Positions 1-8,348 of a stretch of DNA of 64,000 nt are shown piece by piece (the stretch's first letter is position 1; every line of letters begins with the position of its first letter). The notes under the pieces were generated by a model. The model did not search any database. It saw only the letters and a list, made by a program, of their open reading frames with translations, and was not told the DNA's origin. Where the stretch lies: assembly GCF_000381005.1 (NCBI RefSeq), contig NZ_KB908379.1:278733-342732 (forward strand). Reading direction: 5' to 3'. The stretch comes from Selenomonas bovis DSM 23594. Lineage in GTDB: Bacteria; Bacillota; Negativicutes; Selenomonadales; Selenomonadaceae. The translations under genes and the position numbers were made by a program.

Positions 1-423
1 CTGGAGGAAGTCGAGCAGCGCGAAATAATCTCCCGCGAGCCGCACGCGCACGGGCAATTCGCGGAGACCAGCCGCGCCGCTCACCGCGGGCTGCGGCGCA
101 ACGTCGAGGAGCGTGAGCGAGCGTGCGGCGGCCTGGCGCTCGAGATGGCTCAGGAACGGACCTTGCGCGAGCGTCTCCGGCAGGGCCTGCGCGAGGAACA
201 CATGGCGCTTCTGCTGCTGTTCCTGCACGACCTTCTGATCGGCATGCCCATTCGCGAAATTCGCTGCCGCTATCTGTACGCGGCGCGCCTCATCACATGC
301 CTGCCGCGCCGAAGCGCGCGCCCGCTCGAGTGGCAGATGGACGAAGTACACCCAGCCCGCCAGCAGCCAAGCGAGCAGGCAGAGCAGGCCCGCGAGCTTT
401 TCCTTTTCATTCCATCGATGCAT
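1..423 (-). CDS. PilO-like type IV pilus assembly protein (partial, runs off left edge)
   Basis: The visible 141 codons encode a short cytoplasmic N-terminus (MHRWNEKEK), one hydrophobic segment at about residues 10-29, then a charged helical stretch rich in Arg, Gln and Glu and the start of a globular part. This is the layout of PilO, the bitopic inner-membrane alignment protein that pairs with PilN in type IV pilus machines. The start lies 17 bases inside the end of the PilM/PilN fusion gene, so the two are translationally coupled. The C-terminus lies outside the window. The assignment rests on topology and position and not on a sequence motif, so another pilus accessory protein remains possible. 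Confidence 0.6.
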   Translation of the reverse strand, partial: MHRWNEKEKLAGLLCLLAWLLAGWVYFVHLPLERARASARQACDEARRVQIAAANFANGHADQKVVQEQQQKRHVFLAQALPETLAQGPFLSHLERQAAARSLTLLDVAPQPAVSGAAGLRELPVRVRLAGDYFALLDFLQ

Positions 424-1654
424 GCGCTGCCTCCTCTCCCTCGCGCACGTCCCTCGCAGGCTCCTCTGCGGGGGCAGCGAAAGGAATTTCTATGGTGAAA
501 TCGATTCCGCCATCACTGCGGCGCGTCGAACCCGTGAGCGCCGCGCCGCTTCCTCCCTCGCCTGCCTGCGCCTCAAAGCCGGCCAGATAATCCGCGAGCG
601 CGTCATACGTCACCGCCTCCCCTTTGATCTGCAGGCTTTGCTGCGGCTCGAGAGAGAGCTCCGTGAGACAGACGCCTGCCACATTGCGCGTCCCGAGAAA
701 GGAAAGCACTGCCGCAGCCGGAGGGCTCGCCGCAGATAACGAGCGCAGGGCATCATCGCGCCGCGCGATCCACGCCTCCTCAGCGCGGAAGTCCTCCATG
801 CGGTTTGTCTCGGCACGGGAAAGCGCGACCTCAGCCTGCAGCTGCCGCGCCTCCCGGCGCGCGGCGTAGAGGCGATAAATATCCGCACTTGTGACGAGCA
901 GGAGTACGGCAGCTGCGGCCGCGACTGCCAAGCCGGCGATGCGGCGCAGATCGAGGCCTCTGAGTCTGACCGGAGCAAAGGGGAACGCGAGTCCCGGCGT
1001 CGGCAGCGCCTGCACGAGGATGCCGGCACCGTAAATGGCGCGGCTGAATCGCTCATCCCAGCCGTGAAAAGCGCCATCCGCCTCCAAGAGTGTCGGCACG
1101 AGCGGCAACACGGTCTCCTCCCAACACAGGCGGTCTGTCTCAACGAGCAGACAAAAGGATGCCGGCGGCGCAGCCGTTGCCAAAAGCTGCAAGCCCGCCG
1201 CTGCAAACGCACGGCGGCACGCCTCCGCCTCGCCCACCGCCACAGCGGCGACTGCATAACTACCCTGCTCCTGCCGCGCATAAGACGTAAAGAGCGGCGC
1301 GCCGCCAAAAGGTTCCCGCGCCGCCATCTCCCAATGCGCGGTCTGCCCGAGTTCCCTGGTGGGGAGCGCTGGCAGCTGCATCTCCTCTACATAGACGTCC
1401 TCCGGCGGCATGGCGAGCACGACAGGCACATCCTCCCAGCCGCTGCGCGCGAGAAGCACCGCCGTTTTCTCCGCGATGCTTCCCGCACGATCCTCCTCCG
1501 GCGCAAAAAGCACGCTCTCGAGACAAGCGACCTGCCATCCCCCCACCGTTTTCTCAAGACCAGCGAGATAGAGCAGCCCGTCTTCTGCCGCGACGCCCGC
1601 GATGCGCCGCAGCTCCTCATGCAGCCAGTCACGGCATCCAGCCCAGCCATACAT
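407..1654 (-). CDS. PilM/PilN-like fusion, type IV pilus inner-membrane platform
   Basis: This 415-residue protein has a soluble N-terminal half (about 1-230) followed by a single membrane segment at about 239-256, a charged coiled-coil stretch rich in Arg and Glu, and a periplasmic ferredoxin-like C-terminal half. The second part has PilN topology. The first part sits where the actin-like PilM is normally encoded, but it is shorter and I see no clear ATPase signature. In most type IV pilus systems PilM and PilN are separate and interact through the PilN N-terminus, so a fusion would hard-wire that contact. The gene overlaps its upstream neighbour by 26 bases and the next gene by 17. The fold of the N-terminal half is inferred. 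Confidence 0.6.
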   Translation of the reverse strand: MYGWAGCRDWLHEELRRIAGVAAEDGLLYLAGLEKTVGGWQVACLESVLFAPEEDRAGSIAEKTAVLLARSGWEDVPVVLAMPPEDVYVEEMQLPALPTRELGQTAHWEMAAREPFGGAPLFTSYARQEQGSYAVAAVAVGEAEACRRAFAAAGLQLLATAAPPASFCLLVETDRLCWEETVLPLVPTLLEADGAFHGWDERFSRAIYGAGILVQALPTPGLAFPFAPVRLRGLDLRRIAGLAVAAAAAVLLLVTSADIYRLYAARREARQLQAEVALSRAETNRMEDFRAEEAWIARRDDALRSLSAASPPAAAVLSFLGTRNVAGVCLTELSLEPQQSLQIKGEAVTYDALADYLAGFEAQAGEGGSGAALTGSTRRSDGGIDFTIEIPFAAPAEEPARDVREGEEAAHASME

Positions 1655-2084
1655 AGCCCGCCCCCTCCTTTCTCATGCGCGCCCGCACACGGAGCTCGGA
1701 GCGCGCGGGTATCACGCGATCTTTCCCGCCTGCTGCCACCACATGCGCTGTCACCACGATCATGCCATTTCCCGGCTCCCTCATATCCTCTGGGCGCGCC
1801 TGAACGGAAACCTTGCAGCCATCCTCTGTCGACCGTTCCACAACGAGTGAGCACCCTCCCCGCGGGATCACCTCTCCTGCACGCGCGCCACCTGCCTCGA
1901 GCTGCGAGGCGGCCCGCTCCGCCTCGCTCTGCGCGAGCAGGCGCAGGCGCACCTCATCCTCATAGCCGCGCCCCGCCTGCGCCTGCTGACGCTCGAGTGT
2001 CAGCAGGCCGCAAGCCGCAAGCAGCATGATGCCGAGCATCATCATACCAAGCACGGAAGTCATGCCGCGTTCCGCCCGCCGCAT
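1629..2084 (-). CDS. Minor pilin-like / PilX-type pilus accessory protein
   Basis: The 151-residue product begins with RRAERGMTSVLGMMMLGIML, a short positively charged leader followed by a hydrophobic helix, and then a small polar domain with many Glu and Arg. This resembles PilX-like components encoded in minor pilin operons, which often have poor matches to the prepilin cleavage site. The start codon shares one base with the stop codon of the upstream gene. It lies between other pilin-like genes and the PilM/PilN fusion. I cannot identify a specific orthologue. Confidence 0.5.
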   Translation of the reverse strand: MRRAERGMTSVLGMMMLGIMLLAACGLLTLERQQAQAGRGYEDEVRLRLLAQSEAERAASQLEAGGARAGEVIPRGGCSLVVERSTEDGCKVSVQARPEDMREPGNGMIVVTAHVVAAGGKDRVIPARSELRVRARMRKEGAGYVWLGWMP

Positions 2085-2596
2085 CAGCGTCCCCCCTGCG
2101 CGGGAAACTCCGCAGTCTGCTCCACACGATGCCCTGTCAGCAGCGATCGACCCACGAGACGCAGATGATAGAGCCCGTTCGGCAGAATCCGGATAGAGAA
2201 CTCGTCGATGGCGACATTGCCGACGATGCTCTCCCCCGTCAGCGGCTGAAAACCGCCGAGATTAATATGACCACGATAAAGCTTCTTCAGCCCGTCCACT
2301 TCGTGTAGGCGGTAAGATGTAACGCGCCAGCCGGAGAGATCGCTGGCTGCCTTGCGAAACTCCAGCGTCTGTGCATGCGCCGTTCCGCTCATACGCACGC
2401 TCTGCGCCTCCGCTGCATCCGTGAGGATCAGCTGCAGGGCGGTATGGACCTCCTCGGACAGCTCGAGATCCGCCTTCTCCGCCAATACCATGTGCATGTA
2501 TTGGAAAAAGAACGCACCGATGCCGAGCAGAGCTGCCATCCAGAGCGGCAACGCGATTCCCAGCGCGAAGAAGCCTCGCTCACCTTCCTTTGCCAT
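2084..2596 (-). CDS. Pseudopilin-like protein (PilW-type position)
   Basis: The protein starts MAKEGERGFFALGIALPLW, where Gly-Phe after a short charged leader looks like a prepilin peptidase site, and it continues into a hydrophobic helix and a beta-rich C-terminal domain of about 130 residues. The usual Glu at position 5 of the mature pilin is absent. I chose the ATG at 2596 because a GGGTGGGTG stretch precedes it; an upstream ATG at 2617 lacks a ribosome binding site. The gene overlaps the previous one by 17 bases. The role as a minor pilin that primes pilus assembly is inferred from context. Confidence 0.55.
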   Translation of the reverse strand: MAKEGERGFFALGIALPLWMAALLGIGAFFFQYMHMVLAEKADLELSEEVHTALQLILTDAAEAQSVRMSGTAHAQTLEFRKAASDLSGWRVTSYRLHEVDGLKKLYRGHINLGGFQPLTGESIVGNVAIDEFSIRILPNGLYHLRLVGRSLLTGHRVEQTAEFPAQGGR

Positions 2597-2972
2597 GTGC
2601 ACCCACCCATTTCCCAAGCGTCAGAGATGCGGCCTCGCCGCGCACCTCCCAGAAGACACTGGCCTGCAGCTGCCAGCCCGCGGCGTCCGGCACGATCTCT
2701 CCCCTCACCTCATAGGCGCGCGCATGGCGCGCCAAATCCTCGGCAGGCCCAAGCCAGCCCGTGCGGACTGTCTCACGCGGCAGCGACAGCCGCGCTGACG
2801 TCTCGAGCTCGACGAGCTCCTGCTGCGCGAGATGGACCGCCGTCTGACGCGCAGTGCTCGCCGTGCGCAGCGCCGCCGCCTGACGCGGCAAGATGAACAT
2901 CGCGGCCATCAGCGCCAGGAACACACCGAGCAGCGCCGCCTCCAGCATCAAGAATCCCTGTTCCCGTCTCAT
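2580..2972 (-). CDS. Minor prepilin (PilV-like)
   Basis: The 130-residue product has a classic prepilin N-terminus: MRREQG then FLMLEAALLGVFLALMAA, with Gly at -1, Phe at +1 and Glu at +5. The rest is a small domain with a helical stretch rich in Gln and Glu and then beta-type sequence. Minor pilins of this kind form the tip complex of type IV pili or competence pseudopili. It overlaps the upstream gene by 4 bases and the downstream gene by 17. Confidence 0.65.
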   Translation of the reverse strand: MRREQGFLMLEAALLGVFLALMAAMFILPRQAAALRTASTARQTAVHLAQQELVELETSARLSLPRETVRTGWLGPAEDLARHARAYEVRGEIVPDAAGWQLQASVFWEVRGEAASLTLGKWVGAHGKGR

Positions 2973-3502
2973 TTTCCCTCCACGCGGATGCGGCCGACCG
3001 CATCGACGATGACCTTCTTCCCATGCGCCCAGTCATGGTCATACGCCAGGACAAGGCTCAGCGTATTCTTCGTACCGCCGTTGTAGCCAAACGAAACATT
3101 GTCGTACCTGCCGCTACCGAACGTCTCTCTCCCCGCCCTGGCCGGGTCGAAAATAGCAAGGGAAATGCCCTGCGGGAGATGATACATCCGCACCTCATCC
3201 ACCTGGATCACGTTCCCCGCACCGCGCTTCGGAATCTCCAGCCAGTACCGCCCGCCATCCTCATCACAGCGGAAAGTCGGCCGCGGCAGCATGAAATCCT
3301 CTGACTCATACCGCATCACCGCCAGCCGCGAGGACTGCCGCAGCAGGCGCAGCTCGCCCGCCAGGCGCTCCGCCTCGCAGGACAGCTGCGCCTGGCGGTA
3401 CCACTCTGTATAGCGCGGCAGGAATCCCGCCAACAAGAGGCCGAAAAGCGTCAGGAAGAGCAGCGGGTACAGGAGGACATACCCCGCGGAATGCGTTTTC
3501 AT
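2969..3502 (-). CDS. Pseudopilin (GspH/FimT-like)
   Basis: The 177-residue protein starts MKTHSAGYVLLYPLLFLTL. A Gly-Tyr junction and a long hydrophobic helix match a class III signal, though Glu5 is missing. The C-terminal domain contains repeated beta-type segments ending in an IVDAVGRIRVEGK tail, as in GspH/FimT-like minor pilins. A longer in-frame extension upstream is the antisense-phase shadow of the prepilin peptidase gene. The start at 3502 overlaps that gene by 4 bases, consistent with coupling. Confidence 0.6.
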   Translation of the reverse strand: MKTHSAGYVLLYPLLFLTLFGLLLAGFLPRYTEWYRQAQLSCEAERLAGELRLLRQSSRLAVMRYESEDFMLPRPTFRCDEDGGRYWLEIPKRGAGNVIQVDEVRMYHLPQGISLAIFDPARAGRETFGSGRYDNVSFGYNGGTKNTLSLVLAYDHDWAHGKKVIVDAVGRIRVEGK

Positions 3503-3975
3503 AGGAACACCTCGCAGTAAAAGCGGACGATGCGCTCTCCAGACACCAGCCCCAGCAAGCCGCCGGCCGCGAGGAAGGGGCCGAACGGTAGCGTCGCACG
3601 CCGCCGCACGCCGCGGCAAAGCAGGAAAAGTGCCGCGAGACTGCCGAGGAAGAATGCTGCGAAAAGCGCGGGCAGAACGGCCGGCATACCCGTCCAGGCA
3701 CCAATCGCGGCAGCGAGCTTGACATCGCCGCCGCCCATGCCACCGTGGCTCAAGCAGCGCACCAGATAAAAGAGACCACCGCCGAACGCAGCGCCGGCGA
3801 ACGACACGGCAAGCGGGGAAAGCACACCGGCCGCGCTCAGCAGGATGCCCAGCGCGCCGAGCGGCAGGACCAGGCGGTCCGGCAGATACCCCGTACGCAC
3901 ATCCACGACGGCCAGACGCAGCAGGACGATGCCGTAGACAAACGCGGCGAGCAGAAAAGTCAGCCGCTCCATCAC
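3499..3975 (-). CDS. Prepilin peptidase, A24 family, short form
   Basis: This is a polytopic membrane aspartic protease of 158 residues that cleaves type III signal peptides. The two catalytic aspartates are visible: Asp25 in VVDVRTGYLP and Asp84 in the GMGGGDVKLAAA motif. PilD/ComC enzymes are usually near 250-290 residues because an N-terminal domain with Cys pairs methylates the new pilin N-terminus. That domain is absent here, so the protein is closer in size to CpaA/TadV. It is encoded directly after the major pilin gene and overlaps the next pseudopilin gene by 4 bases. Confidence 0.85.
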   Translation of the reverse strand: MMERLTFLLAAFVYGIVLLRLAVVDVRTGYLPDRLVLPLGALGILLSAAGVLSPLAVSFAGAAFGGGLFYLVRCLSHGGMGGGDVKLAAAIGAWTGMPAVLPALFAAFFLGSLAALFLLCRGVRRRATLPFGPFLAAGGLLGLVSGERIVRFYCEVFL

Positions 3976-4410
3976 TCACTCTCCCTTGCCGCTGCCGACA
4001 CTGCCTGTGCTGCTGCCGCGCGAGGGCAGGAAGGACTCCGCAGTCTTGTCATCGCACGTCGCGCGCGGATTGCCGTTCGTCTCTTTCTTCAGCAGATAGG
4101 CTGTTCCCTTGACCTCATGCTCTGCACCATCGAGAATGACCGTGCTGCCAGTCGGCGGCTTGACGCTGCCGATGTTCTCCACATATGCCTCGAGCACTTT
4201 GATGTCCCCGGCCGCCGGCGGCTTTCCCTTCTCTGCCTCGTACATCACGGCCGCCGCATCGAGCATCTGCAGATCGGCCGCCACCTTCTGCGTGCGACTG
4301 ACCGCCAGCACATGGGAGACCTTCGGTGCCGCGACCGCTGCGAGCAGGCCGATGACCGTCAGCGCGAGCATCAGCTCGATGAGCGAATAACCCTTTTCGT
4401 TTCCAAGCAT
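3976..4410 (-). CDS. Type IV prepilin, probable major pilin
   Basis: The 144-residue precursor begins MLGNEKGYSLIELMLALTVI, with cleavage expected after Gly7, Tyr at +1 and the conserved Glu at +5. The hydrophobic N-terminal helix is followed by the amphipathic alpha1 continuation and a short globular domain ending in a Ser/Gly-rich tail. This architecture matches major pilins and GspG-like pseudopilins of Gram-positive type IV pili. It is the best prepilin signal in the operon and lies next to pilC and the peptidase, so it is the likely main subunit. Only one base separates it from the following gene. Confidence 0.8.
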   Translation of the reverse strand: MLGNEKGYSLIELMLALTVIGLLAAVAAPKVSHVLAVSRTQKVAADLQMLDAAAVMYEAEKGKPPAAGDIKVLEAYVENIGSVKPPTGSTVILDGAEHEVKGTAYLLKKETNGNPRATCDDKTAESFLPSRGSSTGSVGSGKGE

Positions 4411-4437
4411 CTTGCCACCTCCAAGCGCCTGCTCGCT

Positions 4438-5670
4438 TCAGACGAGCAGCATCATATCGAGCAACGGCAACGATACCGCCGCTACAAAACCACCAACGAG
4501 TGCGAAAACAATGAGATACGCGAGCGGCTCCGCAAGTGCTTGGAGCCGCGCCGCATGATGCTCTGCCATCATCTCCGCGTAGTCCGCGCCGTGATCGAGC
4601 ATCTCCTGCAGGCAGCCGCTCGTCTCACCTACGCGCAGGAACTCGAGCAGAAGCGGCGGTAGCGTCCGCTCATCCGTGAGGAGCTCCGTGAGCGGGAATC
4701 CCTGACGGATGCCGGCTGCGACAGCGAGGAGGCGCTGCCGCATATACCGACTCCCCGTGACCGACGCCGCCTCTCGCGCCGCCTCATCGATCGAGATGCC
4801 ACAGGAAACGAGCATCGAGAGAGCGCGCAGCACCTGCAGCCACAGCACCTCCCTGCGCAGCTCGCCGAAAAACGGCAGAGAAAGCCGCAGCCGTTCTGCC
4901 CTGTCAGCAACGCGCGGCAGTCGCAGCAACAAGAGCAGCAGCACTGCCGCCGCGATGGCACAAGTCAGAAGCAGCGGCCATGACGCCTGCACGAACGCGC
5001 TCCATGAGAGTAGCAGCCGCGTCGGCCAGGGCACATCCGCGCGCAGGCTCAGGATCAGAGAGGAGAGTGCCGGCAGCACGACGAGCGTCAGGAAGATGCC
5101 GAGCCCCACCGTCTCGATGAGCAGCACCGACGGATAGAGGAGCGCTGTCTTGAGCTTCTCGCGGCTGCGGCACGACTGCTCGAGCCACGCTGCGAGCTGC
5201 TGCATCATCTCCGGCAATCGTCCCGACCGCTCACCGACACGCACGAGCGCGGCGGAAAGTTGGGAGAACACCTGCGGCCGCGCCGCCAGTAGCTCCGAAA
5301 ACGTCCGGCCCGCCGCAAGTCCTGCCGCAAGCTCCCGCAGCAACACGGCATAGCCGTCTGAGCGGCTGCCCGCAAGCGACTGCAGACTCTCGTAGAGCGG
5401 CAGCCCGGAGCGAAGCAGCACGGCGAGCTGGCGGCAGAGCAGCGCCTCTTCCCCGCGCCGCCGCACCAGGAAACGCCGCCCGAGGATTGCAGGACGACTG
5501 ATGCCCTGCCGCAGGCACAACAAGGGGCTCTGCCGCCTCGGCTGCAGCGAAGAGACGAAGAGCCCCCTCTCCCGCACCGCAGCGAGCGCCTCGCGCGCCG
5601 TGTCCGCCGCAATCTCACCTGCGACCTCCGCGCCGTCAAGGCGATGCGCCCGATAAGTAAACACCACCAT
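4438..5670 (-). CDS. pilC: Type IV pilus inner-membrane platform protein PilC/GspF
   Basis: The 410-residue product contains two repeats of the T2SS_F domain, each a cytoplasmic helical bundle followed by membrane helices, including a segment around ETVGLGIFLTLVVLPALSS and a C-terminal hairpin near LIVFALVGGFVAAVSLPLLD. PilC forms the platform that couples the PilB and PilT motors to pilin. I placed the start at the ATG at 5670, preceded by GGAGGGG at seven bases, which overlaps the end of pilT. Gene order pilB-pilT-pilC-pilin is the common one. Confidence 0.9.
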   Translation of the reverse strand: MVVFTYRAHRLDGAEVAGEIAADTAREALAAVRERGLFVSSLQPRRQSPLLCLRQGISRPAILGRRFLVRRRGEEALLCRQLAVLLRSGLPLYESLQSLAGSRSDGYAVLLRELAAGLAAGRTFSELLAARPQVFSQLSAALVRVGERSGRLPEMMQQLAAWLEQSCRSREKLKTALLYPSVLLIETVGLGIFLTLVVLPALSSLILSLRADVPWPTRLLLSWSAFVQASWPLLLTCAIAAAVLLLLLLRLPRVADRAERLRLSLPFFGELRREVLWLQVLRALSMLVSCGISIDEAAREAASVTGSRYMRQRLLAVAAGIRQGFPLTELLTDERTLPPLLLEFLRVGETSGCLQEMLDHGADYAEMMAEHHAARLQALAEPLAYLIVFALVGGFVAAVSLPLLDMMLLV

Positions 5671-6706
5671 CCTGCATCCCCTCCATGAGCTCCTCATACC
5701 CGCAGCGCGTGAGCTTACCCGCCTGCAATAACCGCCTTCCCTCCGCCGCGAACGTCGTCATGCCCTCGCGCCGGCCCGCTAGCATGGCCGAGGGAATCTG
5801 GCGCTCCTCGCCGTCATGAATCATACGGCAGATCGCAGGCGTCCGCAGCAGCACCTCGAACACCGCCTGCCGCCCCGCTGTCCCTGCAACGAGCCGTTGT
5901 GCGGCTATGGCCGTCACTGCTGCCGCGAGTGCCGCCCGCGCCGCCGCCCGTTCCTCCGCGGGGAAGAAATCAGAGAGCCGCTGCACCGCCTCCGCCGCCG
6001 TCCGCGCATGCAGCGTCGAGAGAACGAGCATTCCCGCTTCCGCCGCCGCAAGTGCCGCCCGGACGGCCGCGACGTCGCGCAGCTCCGTCACGAGCAGGAC
6101 ATCTGGATCCTCGCGCAGCGCACTGCGCAACGCCTCAGGAAACGAGAGGAAATCCCGGCCGAGCTCTCGCTGATGGATGAGGCTTCCCGCCGACTCGCAG
6201 AGATACTCGATGGGGTCCTCGAGCGTGATCACATGCAGGCCGCGGCGCTCGCTGGCCGCGGCTGCAGCTGTGAGCGCCATGAGCAGCGATGCCAATGACG
6301 TCGTCTTCCCCGAACCGACGCGCCCCGTCACAAGGATGAGCCCGTGTCGCACCTGTGCTAGCGAACAGAACCCAGGCGGCGCGCCGATCTCCGTGAGCGA
6401 AGGAATGCGCGCGGGCAGCAGACGCAGCGTCAGCGCCACAGCGCCCCGCGCGAGATACGCGTTCCCGCGCAGCCGCCGCCCCGCGTGCGTGAACGCGAAA
6501 TCCATGCCCGTGCGCGCCTCCCGGAGGCGTGCGCAGACATCCCCGCGCGCATCGAGCCACGCCGCAAGCTCCGCCGAGGAGACTGACGACATAGGCTGGA
6601 GCCGCCCCGCCACACGCAGGAACGACGGAGCTCCTGCCGTGAGATGGAGATCCGATGCCTCGCGCCGCACCATCTCATCGAGGAGAAACATCATCGCCTC
6701 AGCCAT
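5636..6706 (-). CDS. pilT: Type IV pilus retraction ATPase PilT
   Basis: The 356-residue protein opens with ASDLHLTAG, the typical PilT N-terminus, has a Walker A motif GRVGSGKTTS, an acidic Walker B region and conserved Asp/His boxes (HVITLEDPIEYL and LSTLHARTA). It lacks the long N-terminal domain of extension ATPases. PilT hexamers depolymerise pili, so the machine probably supports twitching or DNA uptake. It overlaps pilB by 8 bases and pilC by 35. Confidence 0.9.
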   Translation of the reverse strand: MAEAMMFLLDEMVRREASDLHLTAGAPSFLRVAGRLQPMSSVSSAELAAWLDARGDVCARLREARTGMDFAFTHAGRRLRGNAYLARGAVALTLRLLPARIPSLTEIGAPPGFCSLAQVRHGLILVTGRVGSGKTTSLASLLMALTAAAAASERRGLHVITLEDPIEYLCESAGSLIHQRELGRDFLSFPEALRSALREDPDVLLVTELRDVAAVRAALAAAEAGMLVLSTLHARTAAEAVQRLSDFFPAEERAAARAALAAAVTAIAAQRLVAGTAGRQAVFEVLLRTPAICRMIHDGEERQIPSAMLAGRREGMTTFAAEGRRLLQAGKLTRCGYEELMEGMQDGGVYLSGASP

Positions 6707-7976
6707 AGAGCACGCGCCTCACTTCCGCTGCCGTCGTCAGCCCCGCGAGCACCTTCCGCCGCCCGTCCGCGCAAAGTGACTGACACCCAGATTGCGCGGC
6801 CAGGTCACGCAGTTCCGCCAGGCTACTGCCGCGCAGGAGCGCACGGCGCAGCCCGTCGTCGAGCACGAGCACCTCCTGCAGCGCCAACCGACCGCGGTAC
6901 CCCGTCCCATGGCACGCCTCGCAGCCAGTGCCACGCCGCACCGCGCGCCCCGCCAATCCTTCATCGCCCAAGAGCAGCGCCTCCTCCACAGAGAGCGATA
7001 CCGTCTCGGCGCACGCGGGACAGGCGCGCCGCACGAGACGCTGCGCGACCACGCCCTTAAGCGTCGCCGCCAAGAGGTACGGCGCGAGTCCCATCTCGAG
7101 CAGACGGTACATCGCGCTGCAAGCATCCTCCGTATGCAGCGTTGAAAAGACGCGGTGCCCCGTCAGCGCCGCCTGCAGGGAAAGCTCCGCCGTCACAACA
7201 TCCCGCATCTCGCCGACGACGATCGTATCCGCATCGAGACGCAGCACATGGCGGAGCGCCTCGGCGAACGAAAGGCCGCCCGCCTCCCGGATCGGCACCT
7301 GCGTCACTCCGGACAGACGATACTCCACAGGATCGTCGAGCGTCACGATACTCCCCTGCGCCGACTGGAGCTCCGCCAGCACTGCATAGAGGCTTGTCGT
7401 CTTGCCCGAACCCATCGGCCCCGCAAAGACGACAAAGCCTGACGGCGCGCGGCAGAGAGCGCGCAGCACTGCCGCATTCTCCTCTGTGAAGCCAAGATCT
7501 CCGACACGGCGCACCTCGCCGCCATGCGCGAGCAGGCGCAACACAAGGCATTCGCCCTCCACCGTCGGCATCGTCGCCACGCGCACATCGCTCTCTCGCC
7601 CCTCGTGTACGAAAGAAAAGTGGCCATCCTGCGGCCGCCGCTGTTCATTCAGCACGAGCCCCGCGAGCACCTTGACACGCGACAAAAAAACGGCATAAAC
7701 CCTTTTGGGAAAAGGTTCATGCCGTTCTTGAAGAAGCCCGTCCACACGGACACGGATGCGCACGCCGCCCGTCTGCGGCTCGAAATGGAGATCACTCGCG
7801 CCCTCCGTGAGGGCTTCGCCGAGCGTGAAATCGACGAGGCGCTCGACAGCCGACACCGAGGGAAGTGCACGCGCGGAAGCAGAGCCACCCGCGCGCATCG
7901 AAACGCGCTGCAGCCCGATCTCGCGCAGCACCTGCTGCACGAGCTGGTGAAACAGTTCCGCCTGCCGTCCCGCCAT
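6699..7976 (-). CDS. pilB: Type IV pilus extension ATPase PilB/GspE
   Basis: The 425-residue ATPase has ASDLHFEPQ, Walker A GPMGSGKTTS, an acidic TLDDPVEYR box, an STLHT box and a zinc-binding four-cysteine motif (CPAC about 30 residues before CEACHGTGYRG) that is diagnostic of PilB/GspE rather than PilT. The N-terminus before the ATPase core is only about 50 residues, so the usual MshEN domain, which binds c-di-GMP in some homologues, is missing. It is the first gene of the pilus operon, after a leader of about 215 nt. Confidence 0.9.
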   Translation of the reverse strand: MAGRQAELFHQLVQQVLREIGLQRVSMRAGGSASARALPSVSAVERLVDFTLGEALTEGASDLHFEPQTGGVRIRVRVDGLLQERHEPFPKRVYAVFLSRVKVLAGLVLNEQRRPQDGHFSFVHEGRESDVRVATMPTVEGECLVLRLLAHGGEVRRVGDLGFTEENAAVLRALCRAPSGFVVFAGPMGSGKTTSLYAVLAELQSAQGSIVTLDDPVEYRLSGVTQVPIREAGGLSFAEALRHVLRLDADTIVVGEMRDVVTAELSLQAALTGHRVFSTLHTEDACSAMYRLLEMGLAPYLLAATLKGVVAQRLVRRACPACAETVSLSVEEALLLGDEGLAGRAVRRGTGCEACHGTGYRGRLALQEVLVLDDGLRRALLRGSSLAELRDLAAQSGCQSLCADGRRKVLAGLTTAAEVRRVLYG

Positions 7977-8162
7977 GTAGATCCTCCGCTATAACATCCT
8001 GTCGCCAAGGAACCGCCAGAAAAATCATCAGCTCCCTGAGGAAACAACGCACGCCTCATGATGTTCCTCCGGCAGACAGCCATGCGGGCAGGTCTCCCAG
8101 CAGCACCATGCGACAGACATAGCACGTGAGCATCTGCCCACGCAATTGTCGTAAGAGCGATA

Positions 8163-8189
8163 CACAATATCCGCCAAGCGGACGTTTGT
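8163..8189 (-). repeat. 27-bp imperfect palindrome in pilus operon 5' leader
   Basis: On the minus strand this reads ACAAACGTCC-GCTTGGC-GGATATTGTG. It folds as an outer stem, an internal mismatch and an inner six-pair stem with a three-base loop. It starts a few bases after the expected transcription start of the pilus operon promoter, so the pilus mRNA would begin with this hairpin. It matches 23 of 27 bases of the two copies at 63647-63673 and 63756-63782. The inner pair is G:C here and A:T there, so the pairing is kept while the bases change. Confidence 0.6.
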
Positions 8190-8198
8190 ACATAAGTT

Positions 8199-8227
8199 AT
8201 TATAGCGAAGAATAAAGAAGGTTTCAA
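8199..8227 (-). promoter_or_regulatory. Sigma-A-type promoter of the pilus operon
   Basis: Minus-strand -35 TTGAAA (8222-8227), a 17-base spacer and -10 TATAAT (8199-8204). Transcription should begin near 8192 and give a leader of about 215 nt before pilB. I searched this leader for a c-di-GMP riboswitch and found none that I recognise. Confidence 0.75.
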
Positions 8228-8276
8228 TAGATTCTATGACAAAAAAATAGAAAATACAAATATCTTCGAGGGAAAT

Positions 8277-8312
8277 TTAAGGAAACGCTGATTAATTCGG
8301 CACTTCCTTAAG
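8277..8312. repeat. Solo terminal repeat of the MITE-like family
   Basis: The sequence TTAAGGAA...TTCCTTAA encloses CGCTGATTAATTCGGCAC and matches the inverted termini of the full elements at 42627-42794 and 54736-54899. It lies between the EF-G-like gene and the pilus promoter. The gap 7977-8348 otherwise holds only the pilus leader, its promoter and AT-rich spacer. Confidence 0.6.
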
Positions 8313-8348
8313 AAAATGGCTGCTTTTGCATGTAATTTGCGAACAAAA

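Noticed and set aside
7977..8192. c-di-GMP riboswitch in the pilus leader
   Set aside because: I looked for the GEMM core sequences and did not find them. Only the palindrome at the 5' end stands out.
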